Source of the DNA: Photobacterium atrarenae
GTDB taxonomy: Bacteria; Pseudomonadota; Gammaproteobacteria; Enterobacterales; Vibrionaceae
Length of the DNA: 64,000 bases
Direction: 5' to 3'
Assembly (NCBI RefSeq): GCF_024380015.1
Contig: NZ_CP101508.1
Span: 2,294,902 to 2,358,901 of the forward strand
Shown here: positions 36,162-45,460 of the stretch, in pieces
How the letters are laid out: every line of letters begins with the position of its first letter
Numbering within the stretch: the first letter of the stretch is position 1
The notes under the pieces: model-generated
The model's input: the letters and a program-made list of their open reading frames with translations, nothing else
The model's database searches: none
What the model was told of the DNA's origin: nothing
Program-made: the position numbers and the translations under genes

Positions 36162-37046
36162 TTAAATAATGGTTCGGCCCAAAGAGATCACCACCCGACG
36201 GTTTTTATTCCTTCCAATCGGGGTTTTATTGTCTGCGATTGGACGCCGCTTACCGTATGCCTCAACCTGGATCCGGTCTTTGGGCAGCCCCATTTCCATG
36301 AAATAGGCTTCTAGCTTTTTGGCCCGGCGCTCAGAAAGCGCCTGGTTGACATTTTTTCCGCCTTGGGAATCGGTATAGGTCGCCACCAACACCAGATCGA
36401 CATCATCGCTGTAGCGGACAAAGTCGGCAATCTGTGACAGGCGCTGGCGCGAAGCTTTGTTCAGCTCGTCACTGTCTTTATCGTAATGAAGCACGGTAAA
36501 GGCGATATCTTCGAAACTGTACGGCAGCAGGTTATCCAGACACTGACTAAATTGTTGGTAGGTGTCCTGAAAAGACACCGCTGACAACCCCACTTCAATC
36601 CGCTGATCCCGGTGCTGCCAGTCAGGATAACTCAAGGTTGGATAACGTCCGACTTCCAGCTCAGCCAACATAGCCCACGCCATTTGGCCACCGATATACC
36701 CGTCGAATTGCTTAAAAAAGGTGAGCTGCGTCAGCGGCTCGGCAGCATTGCCCGGCATCCAGCGCGGCGGCATCGACACCAGATTGACGTTTCGGGTGCC
36801 CCCCATCGGCCGGCGCATTTTCAATTCGAAATCGAGGTTAATCTTTTTGCTCGCCCGGGAGATAAACAACGCTTCGCCATAATTGGGGATCGGATGCAGC
36901 ATACGGCATTCCAGTGGCGTATCCACCGCAACCTTCCAACTGGATTGAGCCGGTGTGGCGACATACTGCTTGGCAGCCAGTGCAGGCTCACTGAGCAACG
37001 TGCCGATCAAGGCAGCCAGGCATAATGAAGTTTTACTGTTAACCAT
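36162..37046 (-). CDS. motY: Sodium-driven flagellar motor protein MotY
   Basis: A 294-residue periplasmic protein: signal peptide ([17 protein letters not shown]), an N-terminal region that binds the basal body (MotY-N), and a C-terminal OmpA-like peptidoglycan-binding domain ([28 protein letters not shown] ... [22 protein letters not shown]). In Vibrio, MotX and MotY form the T ring that holds the PomAB stator of the Na+-driven polar flagellum. ATG 37046 is preferred; a TTG six codons upstream lacks a site. Divergent from rnt, as in Vibrio. Other motor genes are not in this window. Confidence 0.9.
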   Translation of the reverse strand: MVNSKTSLCLAALIGTLLSEPALAAKQYVATPAQSSWKVAVDTPLECRMLHPIPNYGEALFISRASKKINLDFELKMRRPMGGTRNVNLVSMPPRWMPGNAAEPLTQLTFFKQFDGYIGGQMAWAMLAELEVGRYPTLSYPDWQHRDQRIEVGLSAVSFQDTYQQFSQCLDNLLPYSFEDIAFTVLHYDKDSDELNKASRQRLSQIADFVRYSDDVDLVLVATYTDSQGGKNVNQALSERRAKKLEAYFMEMGLPKDRIQVEAYGKRRPIADNKTPIGRNKNRRVVISLGRTII

Positions 37047-37271
37047 GTTTCTGTTTCCGCTCAATCACAGTGCTGACTATTGTATCGGATCCTGGCGAAA
37101 AATCTTTATTCTGACTTTGAAATTCACAGCGCCGGCTTGCGCGTCGTCTGGGCAGGCAAGTCATTCAATCACCTGCAACAAAGCAACCCGGATTTAGGTT
37201 TAGCTCGTGACATGAATCTGACATAATGGCCCCTTTATTTTTCCGAGCTGAATCCAACCAACCGCCCAGTT

Positions 37272-37937
37272 ATGAGCCAAGACAACGAATTAAATACCCT
37301 GAAAAGCCGCTTTCGCGGCTACTTCCCTGTCGTCATTGATGTCGAAACCGCAGGTTTCAACGCCCAAACGGACGCACTGCTTGAGATCTGCGCCGTTACC
37401 CTGAAAATGGATGAAGAAGGTTGGTTAAAGCCGGCGACAACAATTCATTATCATGTCACTCCCTTTGAAGGCGCGGTGATCCACAAGGAAGCACTGGAAT
37501 TTAACGGCATTCGCGACCCGTTCAGTCCATTGCGGGGCGCCGTCTCGGAAGCTGAAGCGCTCAAAGAAATCTACAAGCAGATCCGCAAAGAGCAAAAAGC
37601 CGCCGGTTGTTCACGAGCCATTATGGTCGCGCACAACGCCAATTTTGATCACAGCTTCGTGATGGCGGCCTCTGACCGGGCAAAACTGAAGCGCAATCCG
37701 TTTCACCCATTTGCGACTTTCGACACCGCCGCGCTAAGTGGCGTCGCGCTCGGCCAAACCGTGCTGGCCAAAGCCTGTGCGACCGCCGGCATTCCATTTG
37801 ATAATAAAGAAGCCCACTCTGCGCTCTACGATACCGAGCGCACCGCTGAGTTATTTTGTGAGATTGTTAACAAATGGAAAAAATTAGGCGGCTGGCCGGT
37901 TATGGCCCCTCAAACAGAAGAAAACAGCCAGCTTTAA
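37272..37937 (+). CDS. rnt: Ribonuclease T
   Basis: A 221-residue DEDDh 3'-5' exonuclease: VIDVETAGF (first D and E), HNANFDHSF (second D) and [14 protein letters not shown] (H and last D). It matures the 3' ends of tRNA and other stable RNAs by trimming near a CCA end. Length matches E. coli (215). A terminator follows. Confidence 0.95.
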   Translation: MSQDNELNTLKSRFRGYFPVVIDVETAGFNAQTDALLEICAVTLKMDEEGWLKPATTIHYHVTPFEGAVIHKEALEFNGIRDPFSPLRGAVSEAEALKEIYKQIRKEQKAAGCSRAIMVAHNANFDHSFVMAASDRAKLKRNPFHPFATFDTAALSGVALGQTVLAKACATAGIPFDNKEAHSALYDTERTAELFCEIVNKWKKLGGWPVMAPQTEENSQL

Positions 37938-37973
37938 AAATTAAACACCAACCGACTCATCAGACCTCTTACG

Positions 37974-37996
37974 AGCCCAGCCGTGCTGGGCTTTTA
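37974..37996 (+). terminator. Terminator of rnt
   Basis: The stem AGCCCAGC/GCTGGGCT (37974-37981 and 37985-37992) is followed by TTTTAG. Confidence 0.8.
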
Positions 37997-38023
37997 GAGT
38001 TCAGATTTCAAACAACCGATTAA

Positions 38024-38043
38024 TTTAAAACGAACGTTTTAAA
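38024..38043. promoter_or_regulatory. 20-bp palindrome upstream of fadL
   Basis: TTTAAAACG and its inverse CGTTTTAAA surround AA. The centre fits AAAC-N4-GTTT, the pattern I recall for PsrA-type (TetR family) fatty-acid regulators. It lies about 330 bp before fadL. A degenerate match to the enterobacterial FadR box also lies at 38238-38254. Regulator identity is inference. Confidence 0.5.
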
Positions 38044-38371
38044 CACAAATTAATTGGATCGCCTTCAATTAGCCATTTTTAACAAAAACAACGTGTTACA
38101 ACGGGTTAACATTTCACCGTTTCCTCCTTATACTGCCAAGTACTGTTTCATACTTTGTCAGATTGATTCGGTCAATGGGTGCAGGAAGCAGCATAACAGG
38201 CCAATGCGACATGCGTTTGTCTCCTGATTTTCAGGTAAACCGGTCTGAATAGAGCGCCTCTGGCACCCCCGCTGTTTTCACTGATGTTTGGTGAAACCGT
38301 CACTCATCAAGTTTTATTTCCTTCAAGGAATGAAGAACAAGAAGCAAAGAATCAGAGAGGCAAAAATTATA

Positions 38372-39628
38372 ATGTCCAAAAAAATCTCATTGACTGCCGT
38401 TGCCGTCACCGCTGCACTATTCTCCCTGAATACCCATGCAGCCGGTTTCCAGGTCAACGAACACTCGGCATCTGGCCTCGGAAGAGCCTTTGCCGGTGAA
38501 GCTGCGATTGCCGATAATGCGTCTGTGTTGGCCCGCAACCCTGCCGCCATGGCGCGTTTTGAACGTGCCGAAGTCTCCGGCGCTTTATCATTCATTGACC
38601 CATCCATCGACATCGCCTCCAAAGGCTCTAACAATGCCCCGGCTCAGACCTACGAGGATGTCGCGCCGTTTGCCGTGGTGCCGGCAGGCTACTTCATTCA
38701 GCCATTAAACGACCAGCTGGCCTGGGGTGTCGGCATCTTCGCCAACTATGGCTTCGCCACCGAGTACCCGAAAGACGCCTTCTTCGGCGCACTGGCCGGG
38801 ACAACCGATCTTATCACCGTCAACTTTAACCCCAATGTCTCCTGGCGCATTAACGATAACTTCAGCATCGGTGCTGGTGTTTCCCTGGTTTATGCCGATG
38901 CCGTGCTAACCCGTCATTTCGGCAGCCTGAACCCGGCTGATCCCGGTCAGGATCTCCTGAAGCTTGAAGGTGATACTTGGGAGTGGGGCTGGAATGTCGG
39001 CGCCCTGTGGGAACTGAACGACAATCACCGCTTTGGCCTGAGCTACCGCTCTCAGGTTGACCTGGAGTTTGCCGGTGATTTTACCGATTACAGCGGCACT
39101 GGCGTCGCTGGTTCCAGTATTGCCAATCCTAAAAAAGTAGGTGGTGACTTAACGGTCGTCATGCCAGCCATTGCTGAGTTCGGCGGTTTCCATCAACTAA
39201 ACAACCAGTGGGCCGTTCACTACGGCGTACAGTGGACTCAATGGAGCAAATTTGAAGAGCTGAAAGCGACCAGCAGCGAATGTATTAACGGCGTCTGTCT
39301 GCTGAAAGAAGAAGAGTTTGACGATAACTTCCGTTACTCTATCGGCGCCACCTATACCCTCAGCAAAGCTTGGATCCTGCGCGCCGGTTTTGCCTTTGAT
39401 GAGCAAGCTGGCAAATCAACGCTGAGTATTCCGGACACCGACCGTTACTGGTATTCCGCCGGACTGACTTACAACTACAGCGATGACATGACCTTTGATT
39501 TCGGCCTGACCTACCTGTACGGCCAGAGCAGCGACTTCAATGAGCATTATGTCGACGGCCGCGAATATGAATTCAGTGGTGATAACGATGCGATTCTGAC
39601 TGCCGCGCAGATTAACTATCGCTTCTAA
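38372..39628 (+). CDS. fadL: Outer-membrane long-chain fatty acid transporter FadL
   Basis: A 418-residue outer-membrane beta-barrel. The signal peptide MSKKISLTAVAVTAALFSLNTHAA is cleaved before GFQVNEHSASGLGRAFAGE, the typical FadL opening whose N-terminal hatch plugs the barrel. NPAAMARF follows, and the chain ends AAQINYRF with the final aromatic. It imports long-chain fatty acids by lateral diffusion. ATG 38372 has AGAGAGG before it; the frame is open further upstream without a site. The lipase volA starts 45 bp after it, so they are co-transcribed. Confidence 0.93.
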   Translation: MSKKISLTAVAVTAALFSLNTHAAGFQVNEHSASGLGRAFAGEAAIADNASVLARNPAAMARFERAEVSGALSFIDPSIDIASKGSNNAPAQTYEDVAPFAVVPAGYFIQPLNDQLAWGVGIFANYGFATEYPKDAFFGALAGTTDLITVNFNPNVSWRINDNFSIGAGVSLVYADAVLTRHFGSLNPADPGQDLLKLEGDTWEWGWNVGALWELNDNHRFGLSYRSQVDLEFAGDFTDYSGTGVAGSSIANPKKVGGDLTVVMPAIAEFGGFHQLNNQWAVHYGVQWTQWSKFEELKATSSECINGVCLLKEEEFDDNFRYSIGATYTLSKAWILRAGFAFDEQAGKSTLSIPDTDRYWYSAGLTYNYSDDMTFDFGLTYLYGQSSDFNEHYVDGREYEFSGDNDAILTAAQINYRF

Positions 39629-39673
39629 GTCGACTCAGGTCAGTAAAAACAAGAATTTTAAAAGGAATACCCA

Positions 39674-42139
39674 ATGAATAAGAAAATGCTGGCGCTGCTG
39701 ATCGGTGCCAACCTCGCCCTTTACGGCTGTGATGACACCAAGATCAGCGGTGAGCCGACTGTTGATCCTGCGATCGAGCGCAGCCTGCAGGCAGAAACCA
39801 AAATTGCGTTTGATTTACTATCGGATGAGCCAACACTCATTCTGCCGACCTTCATCGCCATGGACAGCACCGACGGTACCCTGAGTTCAGATGGCGACAG
39901 CAATGATCTGAGCAACCCGAAAGTAGCGATGGGCAAAACCGATGGCTGGAGTACCTCGCAACCGATCTCTATCACCTTTACCGGTGCTAATCTTGATGAA
40001 AAAACTGCAAACAATGCCTTTTTCTTAATCAAAACTGACAGCCCGACACTGACCAAGTCAGCCACAAAGCAACGCAAGCTGACAGCAGAAAAAGGGGACT
40101 TTGTCATTAAGGTTGATGGCGATACCTTGAAAGTGATCCTCACCAAGCCGCTGGAACCAAGCGCCAACTATATGTTCGCCCTGACCGATGACCTGAAAGA
40201 TACCAAAGGCAACAGCGTCGGGATGTCACAGTCTTATGCCTATCTGAAGTCTGATACCCCGCCGCCAAGCCCAAAACTGGACAAAGCACAAGCCTATACC
40301 CACAAGATTGAAGCGACGTTTGCAGAGCAAGGACTCGATAAAGATAAAATCATCTACTCTAGCTGGTTTACCACAGCTTCTGTGGGGAGTTCGCTCAGCA
40401 TCACCAAAGCAGTAATTGCAAAAACTATCGAAGCTGTAAAAGCCGGTGGTACACCGGATCTTATCTGGAAAGGTGAGTCAAATCCAAACGATGCTGATTT
40501 GAGTGCCTTGTATACGATGGATCTTCAGATAACAGGAGCCGACCTAAAAGGTGTTGGTTTAGATAAGGCGATGGAAAATGACCCTATCTTACCCAACGTC
40601 GTAAAGAGTGATGCTGACCCGGATGGCTCAGCGACAATCACCGCGCTCAAGCAGGCTTATGCTACTATCACGACAGACACAGGACTCACCGTCACCGTCT
40701 ACAAAGGCACGGTCAATCTGCCTTACTTCCTGGATGAAGATACCGCTAACGAAGGATGGAAAAAAACACCTTGGGAGAGCGCCACCCCAAGCATCGCGAA
40801 AATAAGCAACGTGATGAGAAACGGCTCTGATGCTGATAAAGCGGCACTGGCCCAGTCCCTGCCGGGCGTTGATATTGCCAAGCTACTAACTGGCGATACC
40901 ACAGAAATGTTTGACCTAATTGGTCTTGAGGGCAAACTGGCTGACGGTAGCCAACTAGACTCTGAGCGTCTAATCACCAAGTACAGCCCACTTCCGAAAA
41001 TCAAGGCGGTTAAACCAGTTCCTGTACTGGTATTTATGCCGGATGCAGCATCGGCGCCGGCTCCTGGTGCAGTTATTTATCAGCACGGCATCACCTCGGT
41101 AAAAGAAACTTCTTACCTGTTTGCCGCCAACCACATGGCAATGGCTATCGCTGCAGGGAAAACACCGAAAGCGATTATTGCTATCGATCACCCACTGCAT
41201 GGCGAGCGAGCTCTCGATGACGGTACGGTTACTACCCCAGCCACAGCTGATGTATACATGAATCTAGAATACCTCAATGTTGCCCGTGATAACATTCGCC
41301 AGAGTATCATTGATAATCTTGGTTTGCGTACATCACTCACTGTAATGAAATCAACCGCACACCCTGTACTAAACATCATTGATATCAGCAAGATCAGCTT
41401 CTTCGGCCACTCCCTTGGAGCAATCACAGGTGTAAGTACTTATGGTTTGGGTAACCAAACTCTAGGCTCACCAACCGCTGATGCTCTGTTTAACTTCAGC
41501 TCCGGCGCATTTGCTAATCCAGGCGGTGGTATCCCGTCACTGCTACTTGAGTCAAAAACATTCGGCCCGACGATTAAGCACTCTTTGCTATTGGGCGCTA
41601 AAAATGCAGCCTATACTGCAGACTGTGGCTCGGCACTAGATGGCGGAGCCTGCTTCACCGAATTCTTCAATAGCTTAGATTCGGCCACCCAAGCTCAAGT
41701 TAACGCAACATTCGCCACATTTGGCTATGCTGCGCAGACCGTGCTGGATACTGTCGACCCGTATAACACAGCTTCTAAAGTGAGTGGTCCGGTGTATGTT
41801 ATGCAGGCATTAAATGATGCCGTTGTGCCGAATCAGACCACCACGTTCAGTGTTATCGGAGGCACACAGCCTCTCGTTAAGCAGCTAAACAACCAAGAGG
41901 GATTAGCCAAAATTACGACGAGTCAGTTGACTGTAGTCGAGGGGATTGCTGAGTTCAATGACATCTCAAAAGCCCAACACAGCTCTGCCATAGCTCCTCA
42001 ATACAAAGATGCTGCTGGTAATGTGATTGATTCCACTGAGGCTATTAATACAACGAAGGAAATACAGACTGAAATTGCCACATTCAGTGCAATGGACGGT
42101 CAAGGTATTATTGTCGGTGATCGAACCTTAATTCAGTAA
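39674..42139 (+). CDS. volA: Surface lipoprotein lysophospholipase VolA
   Basis: An 821-residue lipoprotein: signal peptide with lipobox LALYGC, an N-terminal Ig-like or bacterial cap region (SQPISITFTGANLDE ... LEPSANYMFALTDDLKD) and an alpha/beta-hydrolase domain with oxyanion-region QHGITSVKE and nucleophile elbow GHSLG (near residue 580). In V. cholerae the homologue VolA is exposed on the cell surface, cuts lysophosphatidylcholine and works with FadL, which then imports the fatty acid. AAAGGAA precedes the ATG. From about 40.35 kb on, the coding DNA is somewhat richer in A+T than fadL and its own first 600 bp. Confidence 0.9.
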   Translation: MNKKMLALLIGANLALYGCDDTKISGEPTVDPAIERSLQAETKIAFDLLSDEPTLILPTFIAMDSTDGTLSSDGDSNDLSNPKVAMGKTDGWSTSQPISITFTGANLDEKTANNAFFLIKTDSPTLTKSATKQRKLTAEKGDFVIKVDGDTLKVILTKPLEPSANYMFALTDDLKDTKGNSVGMSQSYAYLKSDTPPPSPKLDKAQAYTHKIEATFAEQGLDKDKIIYSSWFTTASVGSSLSITKAVIAKTIEAVKAGGTPDLIWKGESNPNDADLSALYTMDLQITGADLKGVGLDKAMENDPILPNVVKSDADPDGSATITALKQAYATITTDTGLTVTVYKGTVNLPYFLDEDTANEGWKKTPWESATPSIAKISNVMRNGSDADKAALAQSLPGVDIAKLLTGDTTEMFDLIGLEGKLADGSQLDSERLITKYSPLPKIKAVKPVPVLVFMPDAASAPAPGAVIYQHGITSVKETSYLFAANHMAMAIAAGKTPKAIIAIDHPLHGERALDDGTVTTPATADVYMNLEYLNVARDNIRQSIIDNLGLRTSLTVMKSTAHPVLNIIDISKISFFGHSLGAITGVSTYGLGNQTLGSPTADALFNFSSGAFANPGGGIPSLLLESKTFGPTIKHSLLLGAKNAAYTADCGSALDGGACFTEFFNSLDSATQAQVNATFATFGYAAQTVLDTVDPYNTASKVSGPVYVMQALNDAVVPNQTTTFSVIGGTQPLVKQLNNQEGLAKITTSQLTVVEGIAEFNDISKAQHSSAIAPQYKDAAGNVIDSTEAINTTKEIQTEIATFSAMDGQGIIVGDRTLIQ

Positions 42140-42160
42140 CTAAAATCACTAGCTACGCAA

Positions 42161-42190
42161 AAGGCTAGCCTCCCGGCTAGCCTTTCTTTT
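42161..42190 (+). terminator. Terminator of fadL-volA
   Basis: A perfect 10-bp stem AAGGCTAGCC/GGCTAGCCTT (42161-42170 and 42175-42184) is followed by TCTTTTAT. Confidence 0.88.
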
Positions 42191-42476
42191 ATCTCTTTTT
42201 ACCATTTGAGCTTCGAAACAGACCCAACTATCGGATCCCGCTCCTTACAGATCGTTGGTGTGCTCAGATAAGTAACGAGCCACAACCAGTGGTGAGGCTT
42301 CCATCCCCTGCTTGCCTTTCTCCCGCTGCGCTGAGCAGACATGGCCCGAGAAAATAAAAAACCGATCGCGTTCAAATTTTTCTCGACATACCGGAAAAAT
42401 TCAGCAAACTGGAACGTTTCGGGCAAAACCGCTAAAAATAACAAAATACAGTTTTCCCCATGACATAAACACAACG
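42191..42476. other. Unexplained 285-bp leader region upstream of the antiporter gene
   Basis: No confident gene. On the minus strand a 19-codon frame (42304 down to 42245; begins [19 protein letters not shown]) has GCAGGGG before its ATG. The plus strand could be a long 5' leader of the antiporter gene; I recognise no known riboswitch in it. Confidence 0.3.
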
Positions 42477-43814
42477 ATGGATCTCAGTTTTATGAACCCA
42501 GTAGTCATCTCCGTGTGCGTCATGCTTGTCCTTGCATTAATGCGGGTCAACGTCGTCGTCGCACTCACCTTCAGCGCCATTTTAGGCGGCCTTTTAGGCG
42601 GCCTGTCGCTCGCCGATACCGTGTCTGCTTTTGAAAGCGGTTTGGGCGGTGGCGCCACCACAGCCCTCAGCTATGCCATGCTCGGGACCTTTGCCGTTGC
42701 GATTTCCCGCTCCGGGATCACCGATGTCCTGGCCCAGAAAGTGATTAAACGGATCAGCGGCCATGACAATGCTGCCGCAGCCACCGGCGTCAAGTATTCT
42801 GTTCTGACCATTTTAGTGCTGCTAGCCATCTCTTCTCAGAATGCCATCCCGGTCCATATTGCTTTTATTCCAATCGTGATCCCGCCGCTGCTCCATGTGT
42901 TCGCCAAGCTGAAGCTGGACCGACGCCTGATTGCCTGTGTGCTGACCTTTGGCCTGGTCACACCATATATGGTATTACCAGTTGGCTTTGGCGGCATTTT
43001 CCTCAACAATATTCTGCTGAAGAACCTGCATGACAACGGATTGGATGTCAGTGCCGGCCAAGTGCCTTATGCCATGATCTTGCCGGCACTCGGCATGGTC
43101 TTCGGTCTGTTGCTGGCGGTGTTCTTCAGCTACCGCAAGCCGCGCGAATATTCAGAAGAGAAAATTCTGGCCACGGAGCCGGAGCATACTCAGATCAATA
43201 TGCAGCATGTTTATATCGCTGTTGCCGCAATTATCGCCGCCCTGGGTGCGCAGCTTTACAGCGGCTCGATGATCATCGGTGGCCTGATTGGTTTTATGGT
43301 GTTTACCTTTGGTGGCGTGATCAAGTGGAAAGAAACCCACGATGTCTTTACCAAAGGGGTACACATGATGGCAATGATCGGCTTTATCATGATTGCTGCC
43401 GCCGGTTTTGCCACGGTGATGAAATCGACCGGCGGTGTGGAAACGCTGGTGAGTTCGCTGGCCGATACCATTGGCGATAACAAACCGCTTGCCGCCCTGT
43501 TGATGCTGGTCGTCGGCCTGCTGGTGACCATGGGGATCGGTTCGTCCTTCTCAACCATTCCAATCCTCGCGACGATTTATGTCCCGCTCTGCCTGGCCTT
43601 TGGTTTCTCACCGCTGGCGACAGTCGCTTTGGTCGGCACCGCCGCCGCGCTGGGCGATGCCGGCTCACCGGCTTCTGACTCGACCCTGGGCCCAACCGCC
43701 GGCCTGAACGCTGACGGTCAGCACGAACACGTGTGGGAAACGGTTGTCCCGACCTTCCTCCACTATAACTTGCCCCTGATCGGTTTCGGCTGGCTGGCTG
43801 CGATGGTTCTGTAA
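42477..43814 (+). CDS. Na+/H+ antiporter family protein (NhaC superfamily)
   Basis: A 445-residue membrane protein with about eleven to twelve helices. The N-terminal [19 protein letters not shown] and [20 protein letters not shown] are typical of the Na+/H+ antiporter family that is distinct from NhaA, NhaB and NhaD. Later motifs are [19 protein letters not shown] and [18 protein letters not shown]. The substrate is assumed to be Na+/H+ by family; some relatives carry organic acids or amino acids. ATG 42477 starts the family N-terminus; the Shine-Dalgarno is poor. A methionine five codons on is an alternative. Ends at a bidirectional terminator facing grxD. Confidence 0.82.
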   Translation: MDLSFMNPVVISVCVMLVLALMRVNVVVALTFSAILGGLLGGLSLADTVSAFESGLGGGATTALSYAMLGTFAVAISRSGITDVLAQKVIKRISGHDNAAAATGVKYSVLTILVLLAISSQNAIPVHIAFIPIVIPPLLHVFAKLKLDRRLIACVLTFGLVTPYMVLPVGFGGIFLNNILLKNLHDNGLDVSAGQVPYAMILPALGMVFGLLLAVFFSYRKPREYSEEKILATEPEHTQINMQHVYIAVAAIIAALGAQLYSGSMIIGGLIGFMVFTFGGVIKWKETHDVFTKGVHMMAMIGFIMIAAAGFATVMKSTGGVETLVSSLADTIGDNKPLAALLMLVVGLLVTMGIGSSFSTIPILATIYVPLCLAFGFSPLATVALVGTAAALGDAGSPASDSTLGPTAGLNADGQHEHVWETVVPTFLHYNLPLIGFGWLAAMVL

Positions 43815-43835
43815 CCCGGCACTGTGCACAAATCT

Positions 43836-43863
43836 AAAAAAGACCGCAACTGCGGTCTTTTTT
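43836..43863. terminator. Bidirectional terminator between the antiporter gene and grxD
   Basis: The stem AGACCGCA/TGCGGTCT (43841-43848 and 43851-43858) is bordered by A5 on the left and T5 on the right, so it works in both directions. Confidence 0.9.
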
Positions 43864-43886
43864 AGATTCAAACTGGCACAACCTGC

Positions 43887-44225
43887 TTATTCAGCAGCGG
43901 CACCGTCGCGACGCTCTGCCGCTTCTTTGATCAACGGTTGCAGTTCACCTTTCTGGAACATTTCCAGAATAATGTCACAGCCACCAATCAGCTCACCTTC
44001 CACCCACAGCTGAGGGAACGTCGGCCATTGTGCGTAGGCAGGAAGTTCTGCGCGGATATCCGGGTTTTGCAGAATGTCGACATACGCGAACTTCTCACCG
44101 CATGCCATCAGCGCCTGAGATGCCTGAGATGAAAAACCACAGCTTGGCAGTTTTGGTGAACCTTTCATGTACAACAGAATTGGATTTTCAGAGATCTGTT
44201 GTTTAATTTTGTCGATGGTTTCCAT
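43887..44225 (-). CDS. grxD: Monothiol glutaredoxin Grx4
   Basis: A 112-residue CGFS-type glutaredoxin (MKGSPKLPSCGFSSQASQAL; WPTFPQLWVEGELIGGCDI). With glutathione it holds a bridging [2Fe-2S] cluster and, with BolA partners, moves clusters and signals iron status. It is divergent from sodB, as in E. coli. The C-terminal Ala/Glu tail is usual. Confidence 0.95.
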   Translation of the reverse strand: METIDKIKQQISENPILLYMKGSPKLPSCGFSSQASQALMACGEKFAYVDILQNPDIRAELPAYAQWPTFPQLWVEGELIGGCDIILEMFQKGELQPLIKEAAERRDGAAAE

Positions 44226-44615
44226 AGCTTCCTCTTACGACACTTCATTTAGTTTCAGACCCTACATTCTACTTGGTCATGCTCAGGAAAAAAACGCCTA
44301 ATATCTATATGGATATTATAAATACATCTTTGCGCCGGGTCGAGAATCCTCCCGACCGACTCACTTTCGCAGAATAATTCCCTGACACGGGCAGCAGAAC
44401 CTGGGCAGAGCTGCTATTTTTAGAGATAGGGCTTTTAATAAAGTAAAAACTTGCTAAAATACTTTTTACCATCACATGAGGCTATGTCTTTGAACAAACA
44501 GCCTCATGTGGCTGAGAAGAAAGTCAGTTTCAAACAATAAAGGTAGGCACGAAGTCTACTGGAAGCAATGTCGGCGGGGTCTTTGGCCCCACAACCTAAA
44601 ATGGAGAACCGAGCA
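44226..44615 (+). promoter_or_regulatory. sodB-grxD divergent regulatory region with an 11-bp leader hairpin
   Basis: A likely sodB -10 TAAAAT at about 44454-44459, then CACATGAGGCT/AGCCTCATGTG (44473-44483 and 44500-44510), a perfect 11-bp inverted repeat with a 16-nt loop inside the presumed ~150-nt sodB leader. Nearer the start GGGG/CCCC (44578-44590 area) makes a small hairpin. In E. coli the sodB leader is the target of RyhB and Hfq; that is only a comparison. Confidence 0.5.
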
Positions 44616-45200
44616 ATGGCATTTGAACTACCAGCGCTACCCTACGCAATCAACGCTCTTGAGCCACACATCTCTCAGGAAACTCTGGAATACCACCACG
44701 GTAAACACCACAACACTTATGTTGTGAAACTGAACGGCCTGATTGAAGGGACTGAACTAGAAAGCAAGTCTCTGGAAGAAATCATCAAGACTTCGACTGG
44801 CGGCGTATTCAACAATGCTGCTCAAATCTGGAACCACACGTTCTACTGGCACTGCCTGAGCCCGAACGCTGGCGGTGAGCCAACTGGTGAAGTTGCTGAC
44901 GCAATTGTCAAAGCCTTCGGTTCTTTCGAAGATTTCAAAGCGAAGTTCACTGATGCTGCAATCAACAACTTCGGCTCTTCTTGGACTTGGCTGGTGAAAA
45001 AAGCTGACGGCACTCTGGACATTGTGAACACGTCTAACGCCGGGACGCCACTGACAGAAGAAGGTGTAACGCCACTGCTGACCGTTGATCTGTGGGAGCA
45101 CGCTTACTACATCGATTACCGCAACCTGCGCCCAAGCTACATGGATGCCTTCTGGGCACTGGTTAACTGGGAATTCGTCGCGAAGAACCTGGCGGCTTAA
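44616..45200 (+). CDS. sodB: Superoxide dismutase, Fe type
   Basis: A 194-residue SOD very close to E. coli SodB. It opens [20 protein letters not shown]. Ligands: the histidine of LEYHHGKHH, that of WNHTFYW, and D and H of VDLWEHAYY. The FeSOD marks are NNAAQIWNH, with the active-site glutamine in the N-terminal half, and STSNAGTP in the second. ATG 44616 with GGAGAAC before it; sixteen codons upstream an in-frame ATG lies in the leader. Cytoplasmic removal of superoxide under iron-replete conditions, complementary to sodA at 34.6 kb. Confidence 0.96.
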   Translation: MAFELPALPYAINALEPHISQETLEYHHGKHHNTYVVKLNGLIEGTELESKSLEEIIKTSTGGVFNNAAQIWNHTFYWHCLSPNAGGEPTGEVADAIVKAFGSFEDFKAKFTDAAINNFGSSWTWLVKKADGTLDIVNTSNAGTPLTEEGVTPLLTVDLWEHAYYIDYRNLRPSYMDAFWALVNWEFVAKNLAA

Positions 45201-45228
45201 TTTTCCCTGGTTTTTATCCAGATCATCC

Positions 45229-45258
45229 AAACGCCTGCCTCGTTGCAGGCGTTTTTAT
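45229..45258 (+). terminator. Terminator of sodB
   Basis: The stem AAACGCCTGC/GCAGGCGTTT (45229-45238 and 45245-45254) is followed by TTATTTT. Confidence 0.88.
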
Positions 45259-45335
45259 TTTACCCGCCTTTTAATCCACCAACACAACCAACCGGTACCA
45301 ACAGCCGCCTGCCATATAAAATAGTTTTCATTCTT

Positions 45336-45354
45336 TATGGAATGATATTCCATA
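45336..45354. promoter_or_regulatory. 19-bp palindrome upstream of the RND efflux operon
   Basis: TATGGAAT-GAT-ATTCCATA, a perfect 8-3-8 inverted repeat about 107 bp before the adaptor gene. It looks like an operator for a dimeric repressor, but no regulator gene is adjacent. Confidence 0.55.
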
Positions 45355-45460
45355 TCTATGTATTTGTAATAAAAGTGAATATCTGACGAAACGCTGACAT
45401 TTTGCACAAAATTTAAGCGTAAAAATGCCGGAGAACCGTTGAATGTAGAAAAGTGCGCCT

